Numbered from the stretch's first letter, positions 43,853 to 53,091 are shown. The stretch: 64,000 bases of DNA from Allopusillimonas sp008369125 (GCF_008369125.1 NZ_VOAY01000005.1:62001-126000); one strand, 5' to 3'. Translations and numbers: made by a program. Notes: generated from the sequence alone by a model not told the origin.

Positions 43853-45850
43853 GTGAAATTCCTAAAAAAAAGCACGATTAACCCACCCGTTTTTCTAACG
43901 GCCTCCGCCTTTATTTTTGTGCTGGTGGCCTTTGCCATTCTCGCACCCAAGCGAGCACAGGCGTTGTTCAGTGCCACGCAGGCCTGGATTCTCGGCAACG
44001 CCAGTTGGTTTTACATTCTCACCGTGGCCATTATTTTGCTGGCCGTTATATTTTTGGCAGTAAGCCGGTACGGGGACATCAAGCTGGGCCCCGACCACAG
44101 CCAGCCTGATTTTCGCGATATTACCTGGTTTGCCATGCTGTTTTCGGCCGGTATGGGTATAGGCCTGATGTTTTTTGGTGTGGCCGAACCCGTGATGCAC
44201 TTTATTGACCCGCCGGTGGGCGTAGGCGGAGACTTTGAAGCCGCGCGCAACGCCATGAAGATTACATTCTTCCACTGGGGACTGCATGCCTGGTCAATTT
44301 ATGCAATTGTTGGTCTGATTCTCGCCTTTTTCAGCTACCGCCACGGGCTTCCGCTTACCTTGCGGTCAGCACTGTACCCCCTGATCGGTGATCGCATTTA
44401 TGGCCCTATCGGTCATGCCGTCGACATCTTTGCCATTATCGGCACCGTCCTGGGCATCGCCACCTCACTGGGCCTGGGCGTTGCACAAATCAACAGTGGT
44501 CTGCATCACCTGTTCGGCCTTCCCGTCAGCGTTCCCGTTCAAATCGTTCTCATCGTGATCGCTTGTGGCCTTGCAACCATTTCCGTTGCCAGCGGGCTTG
44601 ATCGGGGCATACGCATACTGTCCGAGACCAACCTGGCGCTTGCTGCCTTGTTGCTGATTTTTGTGCTGGTGCTCGGCCCTACTGTGTTTCTCCTGCAGAC
44701 CTTTGTGCAGAACACCGGCTCTTATTTGTCTGACCTGGTCAACATTACCTTCAATCTTTATGCCTACGAACCCAACGACTGGATCGGCGGTTGGACACTG
44801 TTCTACTGGGGCTGGTGGATAGCATGGTCTCCATTCGTGGGGCTGTTTATTGCACGCATTTCGCGCGGCCGCACCATACGTGAATTCGTGCGAGGCGTGC
44901 TGCTGGTACCTGCAGGCTTCACGCTATTGTGGATGACGGTATTTGGCGACACCGCCATCCATTTCATACTGATCGATGGTCTCAAAGGGTTTGCCGAAAC
45001 GGTCAGCCAGGACAGCTCACTGGCCTTGTTCGCATTTCTTGAACATTTACCCTTGTCCAGCATTACATCGATGATCGCCATCATCATGGTTATCGTCTTC
45101 TTCGTCACTTCTGCTGACTCGGGCGCACTGGTCGTCGACCTGCTGGCTTCGGGCGGTGCCGAAGAGTCACCCGTATGGCAGCGCATATTCTGGTCGTCAC
45201 TCATGGGAGTGGTAGCCATCGCCCTGTTGCTGGCCGATGGTCTGGAGGCCTTGCAGACCGCAACCATTGCCAGTGCCCTGCCCTTCTCCATTATTTTGCT
45301 TCTGGCCTTATGGGGGTTGTTCAAGGCACTGAAACTAGACGCCACCAAGCGTCGTATCCGTTACCAGACGGTTACGCGATCCGCTCCTTTGGGCAACAAT
45401 CAGCCCTGGCAGCGGCGCCTGCGCAATATGATTCTGATGCCGCGCCGTGAGCATGTGCTGCGATTCATGAATGATGTGGTGCAACCGGCCATGCAGGCGG
45501 TCGCGAGCGAACTGCAGCGTCAGGGGTATGAGGTGGTTGTCGGTGAAACCGGCGAGCATGGAGAAATGACGTTGGAGGTAAAGCATCACGGCCAATATAT
45601 GGACTTTTCTTATGCCGTCCATCCGCTGGAGCAGATGCGACCCAGCCTTACTCCCGACAAAGAAGACAATGAAGAAGAGCGTCGCTACTTCCGTGCCGAG
45701 GTCCATCTGCGCGAAGGCGGGCAAGATTACGACATTATGGGCTGGAGCCACGATGACGTAATCGGCGACATACTTGATCAGTATGAACGCCACCGTCAGT
45801 ACCTGCACATGATTCATCCGCCCACTGTGCCCCAGGCGGCGCAAAGCTGA
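43853..45850 (+). CDS. BCCT-family betaine/choline/carnitine transporter, BetT type
   Basis: A 665-residue secondary carrier with 12 membrane segments and a C-terminal cytosolic domain of about 150 residues. BCCT marks include FSAGMGIGLMFFGVAEPVMHF, ITFFHWGLHAWSIYAIVGL and FYWGWWIAWSPFVGLFIARISRGRTIREF. The long C-terminal domain is typical of proton-coupled BetT choline carriers, where it senses osmotic state. The start is a GTG at 43853 with AGGAG 7 bp before it. The substrate is inferred. Confidence 0.9.
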   Translation: MKFLKKSTINPPVFLTASAFIFVLVAFAILAPKRAQALFSATQAWILGNASWFYILTVAIILLAVIFLAVSRYGDIKLGPDHSQPDFRDITWFAMLFSAGMGIGLMFFGVAEPVMHFIDPPVGVGGDFEAARNAMKITFFHWGLHAWSIYAIVGLILAFFSYRHGLPLTLRSALYPLIGDRIYGPIGHAVDIFAIIGTVLGIATSLGLGVAQINSGLHHLFGLPVSVPVQIVLIVIACGLATISVASGLDRGIRILSETNLALAALLLIFVLVLGPTVFLLQTFVQNTGSYLSDLVNITFNLYAYEPNDWIGGWTLFYWGWWIAWSPFVGLFIARISRGRTIREFVRGVLLVPAGFTLLWMTVFGDTAIHFILIDGLKGFAETVSQDSSLALFAFLEHLPLSSITSMIAIIMVIVFFVTSADSGALVVDLLASGGAEESPVWQRIFWSSLMGVVAIALLLADGLEALQTATIASALPFSIILLLALWGLFKALKLDATKRRIRYQTVTRSAPLGNNQPWQRRLRNMILMPRREHVLRFMNDVVQPAMQAVASELQRQGYEVVVGETGEHGEMTLEVKHHGQYMDFSYAVHPLEQMRPSLTPDKEDNEEERRYFRAEVHLREGGQDYDIMGWSHDDVIGDILDQYERHRQYLHMIHPPTVPQAAQS

Positions 45851-45925
45851 AGCTACCCGGCGCAGAGGCAGACAATATGATGCACTCATGGCACAATGTT
45901 TCGGCAACTTAACAGGTAGTTTGGT

Positions 45926-46258
45926 TTGGATTTTTTTCGCATTACCTTTTTATTTGCTGTCACCGCCATATTTGAAATCGTCGGCTGCTATCTTCCCTGG
46001 CTGGTCATCCGGCAGGAGAAAAGCCTGTGGCTGCTCGTACCGGCAGCGGTATCGATGGCATTGTTTGTGTGGCTGCTTACACTGCACCCCGCTGCAGCGG
46101 GCCGCACGTATGCGGCATATGGGGGAATGTACATTACGATGGCACTGGCATGGCTGCGTATCGTCGAGGGTGTGCCACTCACTCGGTGGGATATCGCCGG
46201 CGTGTTAATGGCCCTGGCGGGCATGGCAATTATCGCCCTTCAGCCGGACTCTGCATAA
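45926..46258 (+). CDS. YnfA-family (UPF0060) membrane protein
   Basis: A 110-residue protein with four membrane segments, similar to E. coli YnfA, a small multidrug-resistance-like inner-membrane protein. FEIVGCYLPWLVIRQEKS and AYGGMYITMALAWLRIVEGVPLTRWD are family signatures. The only usable start is a TTG at 45926: an in-frame TAG lies 9 bp upstream (45917-45919) and no ATG or GTG follows before the first conserved helix. AGGT lies about 10 bp before it. Confidence 0.85.
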   Translation: MDFFRITFLFAVTAIFEIVGCYLPWLVIRQEKSLWLLVPAAVSMALFVWLLTLHPAAAGRTYAAYGGMYITMALAWLRIVEGVPLTRWDIAGVLMALAGMAIIALQPDSA

Positions 46259-46278
46259 TCTATAACAAGGAAAACCAC

Positions 46279-46983
46279 ATGACCGAAATCTCAGACTTTC
46301 TCATCACCCAGAAATGGCCCGCCCAACACCCTGACCGTATCCAGCTGTACACGCGGAACACGCCGAACGGCGTAAAGGTGTCCATCATGCTGGAAGAAAC
46401 CGGCCTGCCATACGAGGTGCATAACGTACGTTTTGACACCAACGATCAGCGCACGCCCGAGTTTCTTTCGATCAGCCCCAATAACAAAATACCCGTCATC
46501 ATCGACCCTAATGGGCCGGGCGCAGAACCCTTTGCGTTGTTCGAGTCAGGCGCAATTCTGCTCTACCTGGCCGATAAAACCGGGCAGTTCATCCCTGCTG
46601 ACCCCACGGGGCGTTACGAAACACTGCAATGGCTAATGTTTCAGATGGGTGGCGTAGGACCCATGTTCGGCCAGCTCGGCTTCTTCCACAAGTTTGCTGG
46701 CAAAGATTACGAAGACAAGCGCCCCCGCGACCGCTACGTTAAAGAGTCACGGCGCCTTCTTGATGTGCTCGACAAGCAGCTGCAAGACCAGCAGTGGATC
46801 ATGGGCGATACCTACACCATTGCCGATATCGCTACGTTTCCGTGGGTACGCAATCTGGTAGGCTTTTACGACGCTGGCGATCTGGTGGGTTTTAGCGACT
46901 TCAAGAATGTGCAGCGCACGCTTGAAGCGTTTGTGGCTCGACCAGCCGTTGCAAAAGGCCTGATTACTCCGCCACGAGACTGA
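46279..46983 (+). CDS. Nu-class glutathione S-transferase, YghU/YfcG-like
   Basis: A 234-residue GST. RNTPNGVKVSIMLEETGL carries the T-P-N-G motif of Nu-class enzymes, which reduce disulfides using two bound glutathiones; PNNKIPVIIDP and ESGAILLYLADKT complete the thioredoxin-like domain, and the C-terminal helical domain has YTIADIATFPWV. Cytosolic. ACAAGGAAAACC precedes the ATG. It follows ynfA by 20 bp. Confidence 0.9.
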   Translation: MTEISDFLITQKWPAQHPDRIQLYTRNTPNGVKVSIMLEETGLPYEVHNVRFDTNDQRTPEFLSISPNNKIPVIIDPNGPGAEPFALFESGAILLYLADKTGQFIPADPTGRYETLQWLMFQMGGVGPMFGQLGFFHKFAGKDYEDKRPRDRYVKESRRLLDVLDKQLQDQQWIMGDTYTIADIATFPWVRNLVGFYDAGDLVGFSDFKNVQRTLEAFVARPAVAKGLITPPRD

Positions 46984-47031
46984 GCCGTTCGCCCGGAGCC
47001 GTAACAGGCCGTATGCTGCGTGCCATAAGTA

Positions 47032-47066
47032 TGCAGAAGCCCGGCCTGTCGGCCGGCATTTCTGCA
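47032..47066. terminator. Bidirectional hairpin between the GST and AmpG-like genes
   Basis: TGCAGAA (47032-47038) pairs with TTCTGCA (47060-47066), enclosing a second GC-rich stem, GCCCGGCC with GGCCGGC. It lies in the gap between two convergent genes, the right place for a shared terminator. T-tracts are short. Confidence 0.5.
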
Positions 47067-47147
47067 CCCCCTTGTACGACGGCGTCAGGTAGCAGTAAAC
47101 ACCACCCGTCTTGCCCTCGAAACGAAAGCCCACTCTGACGCACCAAA

Positions 47148-48350
47148 TTAGTGCTCAGGCGCGTTGTCGAGCTGCTGAATTTCAGCTCGCCGCAAGCGCA
47201 ACAATATCAAGCCGGGCAAGGCGATCAGTACCGTCAGAACAAAAAAGCCCGGCCACCCCATGGACTCGACCAAGGGAGGCGTAAGTGGGCCGGCCAGATA
47301 GGTGCGCCCTACTGCCGACAGCGCCGATAACAAGGCAAATTGCGTCGCCGAAAACTCCCGCCGGCAAAGCGCCATAAGCAGGGCTACAAACCCAGCAGTG
47401 CCCAGCCCCCCGCACAGGTTTTCAATGGCCACCACCAGTGCCATAGAATACAAATGTGGCGGCGTAACAGCCAACACCCAGTAACCAAAATTGGACACAG
47501 CCTGCAGTATCCCGAACAGCATCAGCGAACGGTACAGCCCCAGCCGGGCCATAATGGAACCACCTGCCAGCGCACCGACAATCGTGGCAGCCAGGCCAAA
47601 AATCTTGTTAATGGTGCCCACTTCAGAAACCGTGAAGCCTGCGCCACGCAGCAAGAACGTGGTCGACAGTGCCCCCGCGAAAGCATCACCCAACTTGTAC
47701 AGCACAATCAGCAGTAATACCGTCAGCGCACCTTTGCGACTGAAAAACTCAGCCAGCGGTTCGATAACAGCATTGCGCAGCGACGAAGGCGCTTTGGCTA
47801 CCACTTCGGGCTCGGGAGCCAGCACAGTGGCGATCGCGCACACCCCCATAAAGCCGCCCATGAGAAAGTACATGTTTTGCCATCCCAGCCACTGGTCGGC
47901 CAGCACCAGCGCCAGCCCACCCGACACAATCATGGCGAGGCGATAACCCAGCACCTTGACCGCGGCCCCCGCCGCACGCTCTTCGTTGCGCAGTACGTCG
48001 GTGCTGTAAGCATCAAAGGCGATATCCTGAGTAGCTGACAGAAACGCGACCAATACAGCCAATATTGCAAGTGCGGCCAGATTGCCAGATGGCGACATAA
48101 GGCCCATGCCGGCAATGCTAAACGCCAGCAAAATCTGCGAGAAAAACACCCAGCTACGGCGACGGCCCAGCACCGGCGGCGCATAGCGATCTACCAACGG
48201 TGCCCACAAAAACTTAATGGTGTACGCGGTGCCGATGAGCGTAAGAAAGCCAATGTTCTGCAGCGAAACGCCCTCTACCGTAGCCCAGGCCTGCAGCGTG
48301 CCGCTGGTCAGTGCCAGAGGCAACCCGCTGGCAAACCCCAGCACCAGCAA
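47148..48350 (-). CDS. AmpG-like muropeptide permease (MFS)
   Basis: A protein of at least 400 residues with 12 membrane segments of the AmpG type, which imports anhydro-muropeptides for cell-wall recycling and beta-lactamase sensing. LVLGFASGLPLALTSGTLQAWATVEGVSL, FLWAPLVDRYAPPVLGRRRSWV and SATQDIAFDAYSTDVL are typical. The start is unclear: the frame reads SPRVIPLL before the TTG at 48350, which also looks like AmpG, but no ATG or GTG exists between 48350 and the upstream in-frame stop near 48471. The TTG or an unusual codon upstream must serve. It lies 47 bp downstream of metW. Confidence 0.85.
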   Translation of the reverse strand: MLVLGFASGLPLALTSGTLQAWATVEGVSLQNIGFLTLIGTAYTIKFLWAPLVDRYAPPVLGRRRSWVFFSQILLAFSIAGMGLMSPSGNLAALAILAVLVAFLSATQDIAFDAYSTDVLRNEERAAGAAVKVLGYRLAMIVSGGLALVLADQWLGWQNMYFLMGGFMGVCAIATVLAPEPEVVAKAPSSLRNAVIEPLAEFFSRKGALTVLLLIVLYKLGDAFAGALSTTFLLRGAGFTVSEVGTINKIFGLAATIVGALAGGSIMARLGLYRSLMLFGILQAVSNFGYWVLAVTPPHLYSMALVVAIENLCGGLGTAGFVALLMALCRREFSATQFALLSALSAVGRTYLAGPLTPPLVESMGWPGFFVLTVLIALPGLILLRLRRAEIQQLDNAPEH

Positions 48351-48397
48351 TGGGATAACTCGCGGGCTGGAATAAACACTGGAGGACGGAAAAATAG

Positions 48398-49066
48398 CTA
48401 GGCCTCTTCGGATAATCGGGGAGATTCGAATCGATAGACAGCCAGCGTGCTGCGCCAGCCAGGCAAAAGTTTAACTTCTTTCTTGCCATTAAATGTAGCC
48501 AGGTGCGTAATGCGCAACTGCAGCGCAAGTGCAAGGTCTTCAAAGTCGCTCAGGGTACACAAGTGAATATTGGGCGTGTCAAACCACTGAAATGGCATCT
48601 CGCCGGTAACCGGCATGCGTCCGCGCAAAATTGACCAACCGTGGGGCCAGTACCCGAAATTGGGAAACGACACGATGCCATAGCGTGCCACACGGGCCAT
48701 CTCGCGAAGAATGTGCTCGGTGTTGTGCATGGACTGCAGCGTGCGTGACAGCACGACAGTGTCAAACTGCTGGTCGTCAAACAGGGCCAGCCCATCTTCC
48801 AGGTTTTGCTGAATAACACACACGCCACGCCTTACCGCCGCGATCACCTGTTTGTCATCAAGCTCGACCCCTACACCGGTAACCTGTTTGGTTTTATGCA
48901 GATAGGCCAGTAGCGCGCCATCTGCGCAGCCAAGGTCAAGCACACGGCTACCGGGTTCGATCCAGCTGGCGATACGCGCGAGATCAGCACGTACATGCTG
49001 TGGCGCGACAGGTTCGCCAGAGCCAGGCGCCTGATCCTGCAAGCGTGTAACTTTTCGGGCGATCAT
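48398..49066 (-). CDS. metW: Methionine biosynthesis protein MetW
   Basis: A 222-residue SAM-methyltransferase-fold protein. The glycine-rich motif is VLDLGCADGALLAYL near residue 42, and FPNFGYWPHGWSILRGRMPVTGEMPFQWFDTPNIHLCT is a MetW signature. MetW works with MetX in making acylated homoserine. Its start overlaps the metX stop by 4 bp, so the two are translated together under the SAM-II element upstream. Confidence 0.94.
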   Translation of the reverse strand: MIARKVTRLQDQAPGSGEPVAPQHVRADLARIASWIEPGSRVLDLGCADGALLAYLHKTKQVTGVGVELDDKQVIAAVRRGVCVIQQNLEDGLALFDDQQFDTVVLSRTLQSMHNTEHILREMARVARYGIVSFPNFGYWPHGWSILRGRMPVTGEMPFQWFDTPNIHLCTLSDFEDLALALQLRITHLATFNGKKEVKLLPGWRSTLAVYRFESPRLSEEA

Positions 49067-50304
49067 TTCAACACCCCTGTTGTGCGGCTGCGCTCAGGCA
49101 AGCCCAGCCTGGCCGCAATACGGTCGTAATACCCCTGAACAATGGCATGATAACGGGCATCATCGAGCAGAAAGGCGTCATGCCCATGCGGTGCATTAAT
49201 CTCTGCGTACGTAACGGGCAGCTTGTTCTTGACCAATGCCTTGACGATTTCATGAGACCGCTCAGGCGGAAAACGCCAGTCTGTCGTGAACGAAATAAGC
49301 AGGAAGTCAGATTTTGCAGGCTCCAGTGCTTTGACCAGATCGCCCCCAAAACAGCGGGACGGGTCAAAATAGTCTAGAGCGCGCGTTATCAGCAGGTAGG
49401 TGTTGGCATCAAAATAGCGTGAAAATTTTTCACCCTGATAGCGCAGATACGACTCGACTTCAAACTCGACGCCATAACCATAATGAAATTCGCCATTGTC
49501 GCCAGGCTCGCGCTGCGCTCTGCCAAATTTTGCGGCCATGTCTTCATCTGACAGATAAGTAATATGCCCAACCATACGGGCCACCGACAGGCCATGCGCA
49601 GGGACGGTGCCGTGAGCGTAATAGTCGCCCCCGTGAAAGTCGGGGTCACTGATAATAGAACGGCGCGCCACTTCGTTAAACCCGATATTTTGCGCCGAAA
49701 GCCTGGGCGTGCTGGCAATAACGATACAGTCACCGATACGCTCAGGGCAGGTAATAGCCCAGCTCAACGCCTGCATTCCGCCCAGCGAACCGCCCATGAC
49801 AGCGGCAAGCTTTTCTATGCCAAAGTAATCAGCCAGCCTGGCCTGAGCCAACACCCAGTCTTCAACCGTTAGCATCGGAAAGGCTGCCCCCCATGGTTTG
49901 CCCGTGGCGGGGTTAATGCTGGCTGGCCCGGTGGAGCCAAAACACGACCCGATGTTGTTGACGCCAATGACGAAAAAACGATCGGTGTCGAGCGCTTTGC
50001 CCGGCCCCACCATGTTGTCCCACCAGCCTATGTCGTTGGGGTTGGCAGCAGAGATGCCAGCAACGTGATGCGAGGCGTTCAGGGCATGGCAGACAAGCAC
50101 GGCATTGCTTCGTGCGGCGTTTAGCGTGCCGTAGGTTTCAACAGCCAGTTCATACGAGGGCAAAACCTGCCCGCTGGCCAAGGGCAATGGCTCGTTAAAG
50201 CTGATGATTTGGGGGGCGACCACGCCTACCGAACCGGGTGGAACCGGGATATCAGGGGCTGTCGTAGAAACAGATGGAGTACGCGTTGCGGAAGATTCGG
50301 TCAT
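49063..50304 (-). CDS. metX: Homoserine O-acyltransferase
   Basis: A 413-residue alpha/beta hydrolase-fold enzyme that acylates homoserine for methionine synthesis. The nucleophile elbow is GGSLGGMQALSW with the catalytic Ser; NNIGSCFGSTGPASINPATGKPWG is a MetX signature and HGHDAFLLD holds the catalytic His. Betaproteobacterial MetX with a MetW partner often uses succinyl-CoA, so acetyl or succinyl specificity is open. AGAGG lies before the ATG, inside the riboswitch. Confidence 0.94.
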   Translation of the reverse strand: MTESSATRTPSVSTTAPDIPVPPGSVGVVAPQIISFNEPLPLASGQVLPSYELAVETYGTLNAARSNAVLVCHALNASHHVAGISAANPNDIGWWDNMVGPGKALDTDRFFVIGVNNIGSCFGSTGPASINPATGKPWGAAFPMLTVEDWVLAQARLADYFGIEKLAAVMGGSLGGMQALSWAITCPERIGDCIVIASTPRLSAQNIGFNEVARRSIISDPDFHGGDYYAHGTVPAHGLSVARMVGHITYLSDEDMAAKFGRAQREPGDNGEFHYGYGVEFEVESYLRYQGEKFSRYFDANTYLLITRALDYFDPSRCFGGDLVKALEPAKSDFLLISFTTDWRFPPERSHEIVKALVKNKLPVTYAEINAPHGHDAFLLDDARYHAIVQGYYDRIAARLGLPERSRTTGVLK

Positions 50305-50306
50305 GA

Positions 50307-50367
50307 GGACCTCTTTAGCTGGATTTATGAGGCGCCCGCAAGCAGATCAAGCAAATCGGCGCGCTAC
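50307..50367 (-). ncRNA. SAM-II (metX-leader) riboswitch
   Basis: The metX leader reads GCGCGCCGATTT, a loop, TTGCGGGCGC, then CATAAATCCAGCTAAAGAGG just before the ATG. This matches the compact SAM-II pseudoknot: stem GCGCC with GGCGC, the GAUUU loop, the conserved AUAAAU-N2-AGCUAAA block, and a Shine-Dalgarno at the 3' end that can pair back (GATC with GGTC). In SAM-II, SAM binding hides the ribosome site, so methionine synthesis drops when SAM is high. The match is by eye to the known consensus. Confidence 0.82.
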
Positions 50368-50512
50368 GAGATGGTTATGTGGCAGATAGTTTATCACTAG
50401 CCCCGGTAACACTCGTACTTAGCCCCCTCAACCAACAGAAGATTGGCCTACTCTTGGCATCTATTTCTTCTATTAATTTACGATAAATTTTGATACATTT
50501 AGCATCGTTTTA

Positions 50513-50821
50513 ATGGGTCAGAAATTCAGGCTGCTCATCATGAAACCTCTCTCACAAAAAGAACTGGCCTGCCTGCAGTGGGCATCCATGGGTAAAACCA
50601 GCTGGGAAGTTGGAAAGATTCTTGGCATTTCTGAAAGAACCGTCAATTTTCATATCCAGACCGCCTGCCGAAAACTGGGTGTTCACCGTCGCCAGGCCGC
50701 CATTACGGCCCTCTTGCAGGCCGGTTTGTTGCACACGGCCAGCCCGCCTATTCAGCCGGCTTTATGCCACGCAGAAACTCATCTGCCTCAGCCTGCGGAA
50801 ATGACGACGCCGGCCCCATGA
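50513..50821 (+). CDS. LuxR-type HTH protein without a ligand domain
   Basis: A 102-residue (or 93 from ATG 50540) protein consisting of a GerE/LuxR HTH (KELACLQWASMGKTSWEVGKILGISERTVNFHIQTACRKLGVHRRQAAITALLQAGLL) and a proline-rich tail. The sequence is of the autoinducer-type LuxR class, but the N-terminal ligand-binding domain is absent. The upstream gap has no remnant of one. The last 74 bp overlap the convergent lipoprotein gene. Confidence 0.75.
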   Translation: MGQKFRLLIMKPLSQKELACLQWASMGKTSWEVGKILGISERTVNFHIQTACRKLGVHRRQAAITALLQAGLLHTASPPIQPALCHAETHLPQPAEMTTPAP

Positions 50822-51257
50822 TCAAACCTTCGGCCAACACATACTCAGTAAGCCACACACTGGCCTGTAGCCGCACTGGCTCGCTTTGTGGCGTTCCTTC
50901 CACGACAAATGCCTTGCCGTACGCTGGCAAGCCATCTGGCACAGGCTGACCAAGATTCTGGTACAACGATGTTATAACCGACTGCGCAAAACGCTGACGC
51001 AAGTCGACGTCCTTACGCATGGCGTCGGGTAGCGGCGCATGCGCTACCGCAAACAGCGTGTCGCCGACAGAAACACTGGTCATTGAAAACGACAGCTCAT
51101 GACCGTCAAATGACATACTGCGCACTTCAGACTGCGGCTTGTCTGGGAAAAGGGCCATAACTGCGCCGTCGCCCACCGAGACGCTGCGCCAGTTATATTG
51201 TGGGGAGCATGCTGCCAACATACAGGACAGCAGCAATACCAAGCCTAAACGCCTCAA
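50748..51257 (-). CDS. Putative lipoprotein
   Basis: A 169-residue protein with signal peptide and lipobox MLAAC, Cys at residue 17. The mature part has no domain I recognise; it looks like a mixed beta protein (NWRSVSVGDGAVMALFPDKPQSEVRSMSF). It is divergent from gshA and overlaps the 3' end of the LuxR-type gene. Probably outer- or inner-membrane anchored in the periplasm. Confidence 0.75.
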   Translation of the reverse strand: MRRLGLVLLLSCMLAACSPQYNWRSVSVGDGAVMALFPDKPQSEVRSMSFDGHELSFSMTSVSVGDTLFAVAHAPLPDAMRKDVDLRQRFAQSVITSLYQNLGQPVPDGLPAYGKAFVVEGTPQSEPVRLQASVWLTEYVLAEGLIMGPASSFPQAEADEFLRGIKPAE

Positions 51258-51323
51258 TGCATCACCTCAGTTAAAATAATCGTCAGCACTCTTACCCTCA
51301 GTTTATTAAGAAGATTCCGCCTA

Positions 51324-52982
51324 ATGACTCCAAGCAATCCAGGCTATAACACCCTAAGCCGTCACCTGCCTGTGCTGAAAGGCATATTACGCGGTATCGA
51401 AAAAGAAAGCCTACGGGTTACCGAAGATGGCGTACTGGCGCAAACGCCTCACCCGCAGGCCCTGGGCTCGGCACTTACCCACCCTCGCATCACCACAGAT
51501 TACTCCGAGTCGTTGCTTGAGCTCATCACTGCAACCCATCACTCAGCCGACAGCCTGCTTGCCGAACTGGCGCAAACCCATGCCTATGTGGCACGCCAAC
51601 TGCAAGACGAGCTGATGTGGAATCAATCCATGCCGGCGCACCTTCCCGCTGACGCCGACATCCCCATCGCTTGGTACGGCACATCAAACAGCGGCATGCT
51701 CAAGCATGTGTATCGACGCGGTCTGGCGGTTCGCTATGGCAAGGCTATGCAGTGCATTGCGGGTGTGCATTACAACTTTTCACTGCCCGATGCGTTCTGG
51801 GATCTCTTCGATCCGCATGACAAGCACGACTCGCCCAAAAAAGTGGCAAGCGACACTACTCATCACTCAGGCTGCACCACTGTCAGTGACATTATTCAGA
51901 CATGCTCCAAGGTCGACAGCCTTACGCAGCGCCGATCCCAAGGCTACCTGGCACTCATCCGCAACTTCACGCGCTACTCATGGTTCTTAATGTACCTCTT
52001 CGGTGCAGCGCCCGCAGTTTCAAGCTGTTTTTTACGTGGCAACCTGGCGGGGCTGGAGCGGCTCGATGATCAAACACTTTATCTGCCATACGCCACCAGC
52101 CTGCGCATGAGCGATCTCGGATACCAGAGCAACAAGGCGCAGTCCGAACTGCAGCTTTGTTATAACGACCTCGAAACCTTTCTGGCGCGCATCTATACCG
52201 CATCCACCACGCCCTGGCCCGACTATGAAGCCATAGGCACACATAAAAACGGTGAATGGGTGCAGCTCAATACCAATATTATCCAGATCGAAAACGAGTA
52301 CTACTCCAGCATACGGCCCAAGCGCACCACTGATCGCGGCGAGCGGCCCGTTACGGCATTGGCCCAACGCGGCGTTGAGTATATTGAAGTGCGTTGCCTG
52401 GATATCGACCCGTTTTCGCCCCTGGGCATATCGGCTCAAACCAGCCGCTTCATGGATGCCTTTCTGCTTTTCTGCGCTACCGAAGAAAGCCGGAACTTTC
52501 CCCAGAACGGCTACTGTGCCGACAGCCATAATAATTTTTCTATCGTGGTAAAAGAAGGCCGCCGGCCAGGGCTGGAGCTGGTCAAGAGCGATAAGAAAAC
52601 ACCGCTCTCTGACTGGGCCACCGAACTTATCGAACGCATCGGGCCTTATGCCGACCTGCTCGACAGCGCCTACGGAGGCCAGCAGTATCGCGCCGCACTG
52701 GCCGAGCAGGCTGAAAAAGTACGACAGCCCGGGCTTACCCCCTCGGCGCGGGTGCTTGATGATCTTCGTACTCGGCACCTATCGCTGCACGAGTACACGC
52801 TGCAGCAAAGCATGGCCACCCGTGATTTTCTGCGCGCCCAGCCCTTTGATGCCACCACTGAGGCGCAATACCAGCGTCTTGCCAGCGTATCTTTTGACGA
52901 GCAGCATCATCTTGAAAACAGTGACACTGAAGATTTTGACAGCTACGTGGCAAGATACAACGCCGCACTCGCACGCCCCTAG
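51324..52982 (+). CDS. gshA: Glutamate-cysteine ligase
   Basis: A 552-residue class 1 gamma-glutamylcysteine synthetase, first step of glutathione synthesis. GILRGIEKESLRVTEDG, TDYSESLLELIT and GVHYNFSLP are signatures of the E. coli-type enzyme, and VEYIEVRCLDIDPF belongs to the metal/ATP site. Length is slightly above E. coli GshA (518). A GC-rich hairpin lies just after the stop. gshB is not in the window. Confidence 0.95.
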   Translation: MTPSNPGYNTLSRHLPVLKGILRGIEKESLRVTEDGVLAQTPHPQALGSALTHPRITTDYSESLLELITATHHSADSLLAELAQTHAYVARQLQDELMWNQSMPAHLPADADIPIAWYGTSNSGMLKHVYRRGLAVRYGKAMQCIAGVHYNFSLPDAFWDLFDPHDKHDSPKKVASDTTHHSGCTTVSDIIQTCSKVDSLTQRRSQGYLALIRNFTRYSWFLMYLFGAAPAVSSCFLRGNLAGLERLDDQTLYLPYATSLRMSDLGYQSNKAQSELQLCYNDLETFLARIYTASTTPWPDYEAIGTHKNGEWVQLNTNIIQIENEYYSSIRPKRTTDRGERPVTALAQRGVEYIEVRCLDIDPFSPLGISAQTSRFMDAFLLFCATEESRNFPQNGYCADSHNNFSIVVKEGRRPGLELVKSDKKTPLSDWATELIERIGPYADLLDSAYGGQQYRAALAEQAEKVRQPGLTPSARVLDDLRTRHLSLHEYTLQQSMATRDFLRAQPFDATTEAQYQRLASVSFDEQHHLENSDTEDFDSYVARYNAALARP

Positions 52983-53006
52983 AAACTGCGGCAAACCACA
53001 GGGGCT

Positions 53007-53043
53007 GCAACCCGCGCCAGGCAAGGTGGCAAACGCGGGTTGC
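53007..53043 (+). terminator. GC-rich hairpin after gshA
   Basis: GCAACCCGCG pairs perfectly with CGCGGGTTGC, with a smaller CCA/TGG stem inside. It starts 25 bp past the gshA stop. A T-rich stretch appears only about 50 bp later, so intrinsic termination is uncertain. Confidence 0.5.
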
Positions 53044-53077
53044 GATACGCAAGAGTATCCACGATTTGTCTGAATTT

Positions 53078-53091
53078 ATGATAACCGTCAA
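53078..53091. promoter_or_regulatory. FNR/DNR-type box upstream of the Crp/Fnr gene
   Basis: TTGACGGTTATCAT (minus-strand reading) matches TTGAT-N4-ATCAA at 8 of 10 positions. A TAGAAT -10 follows at 53114-53119; the expected start near 53126 puts the box centre at about -41.5, the standard class II activator position. Confidence 0.6.

Noticed and set aside
46027..46278. N-terminal extension of the GST gene
   Set aside because: It overlaps ynfA in a different frame; the ATG at 46279 has a ribosome site and begins the family sequence.
52032..52778. 248-codon frame antisense to gshA
   Set aside because: A shadow of the gshA frame; no independent support.
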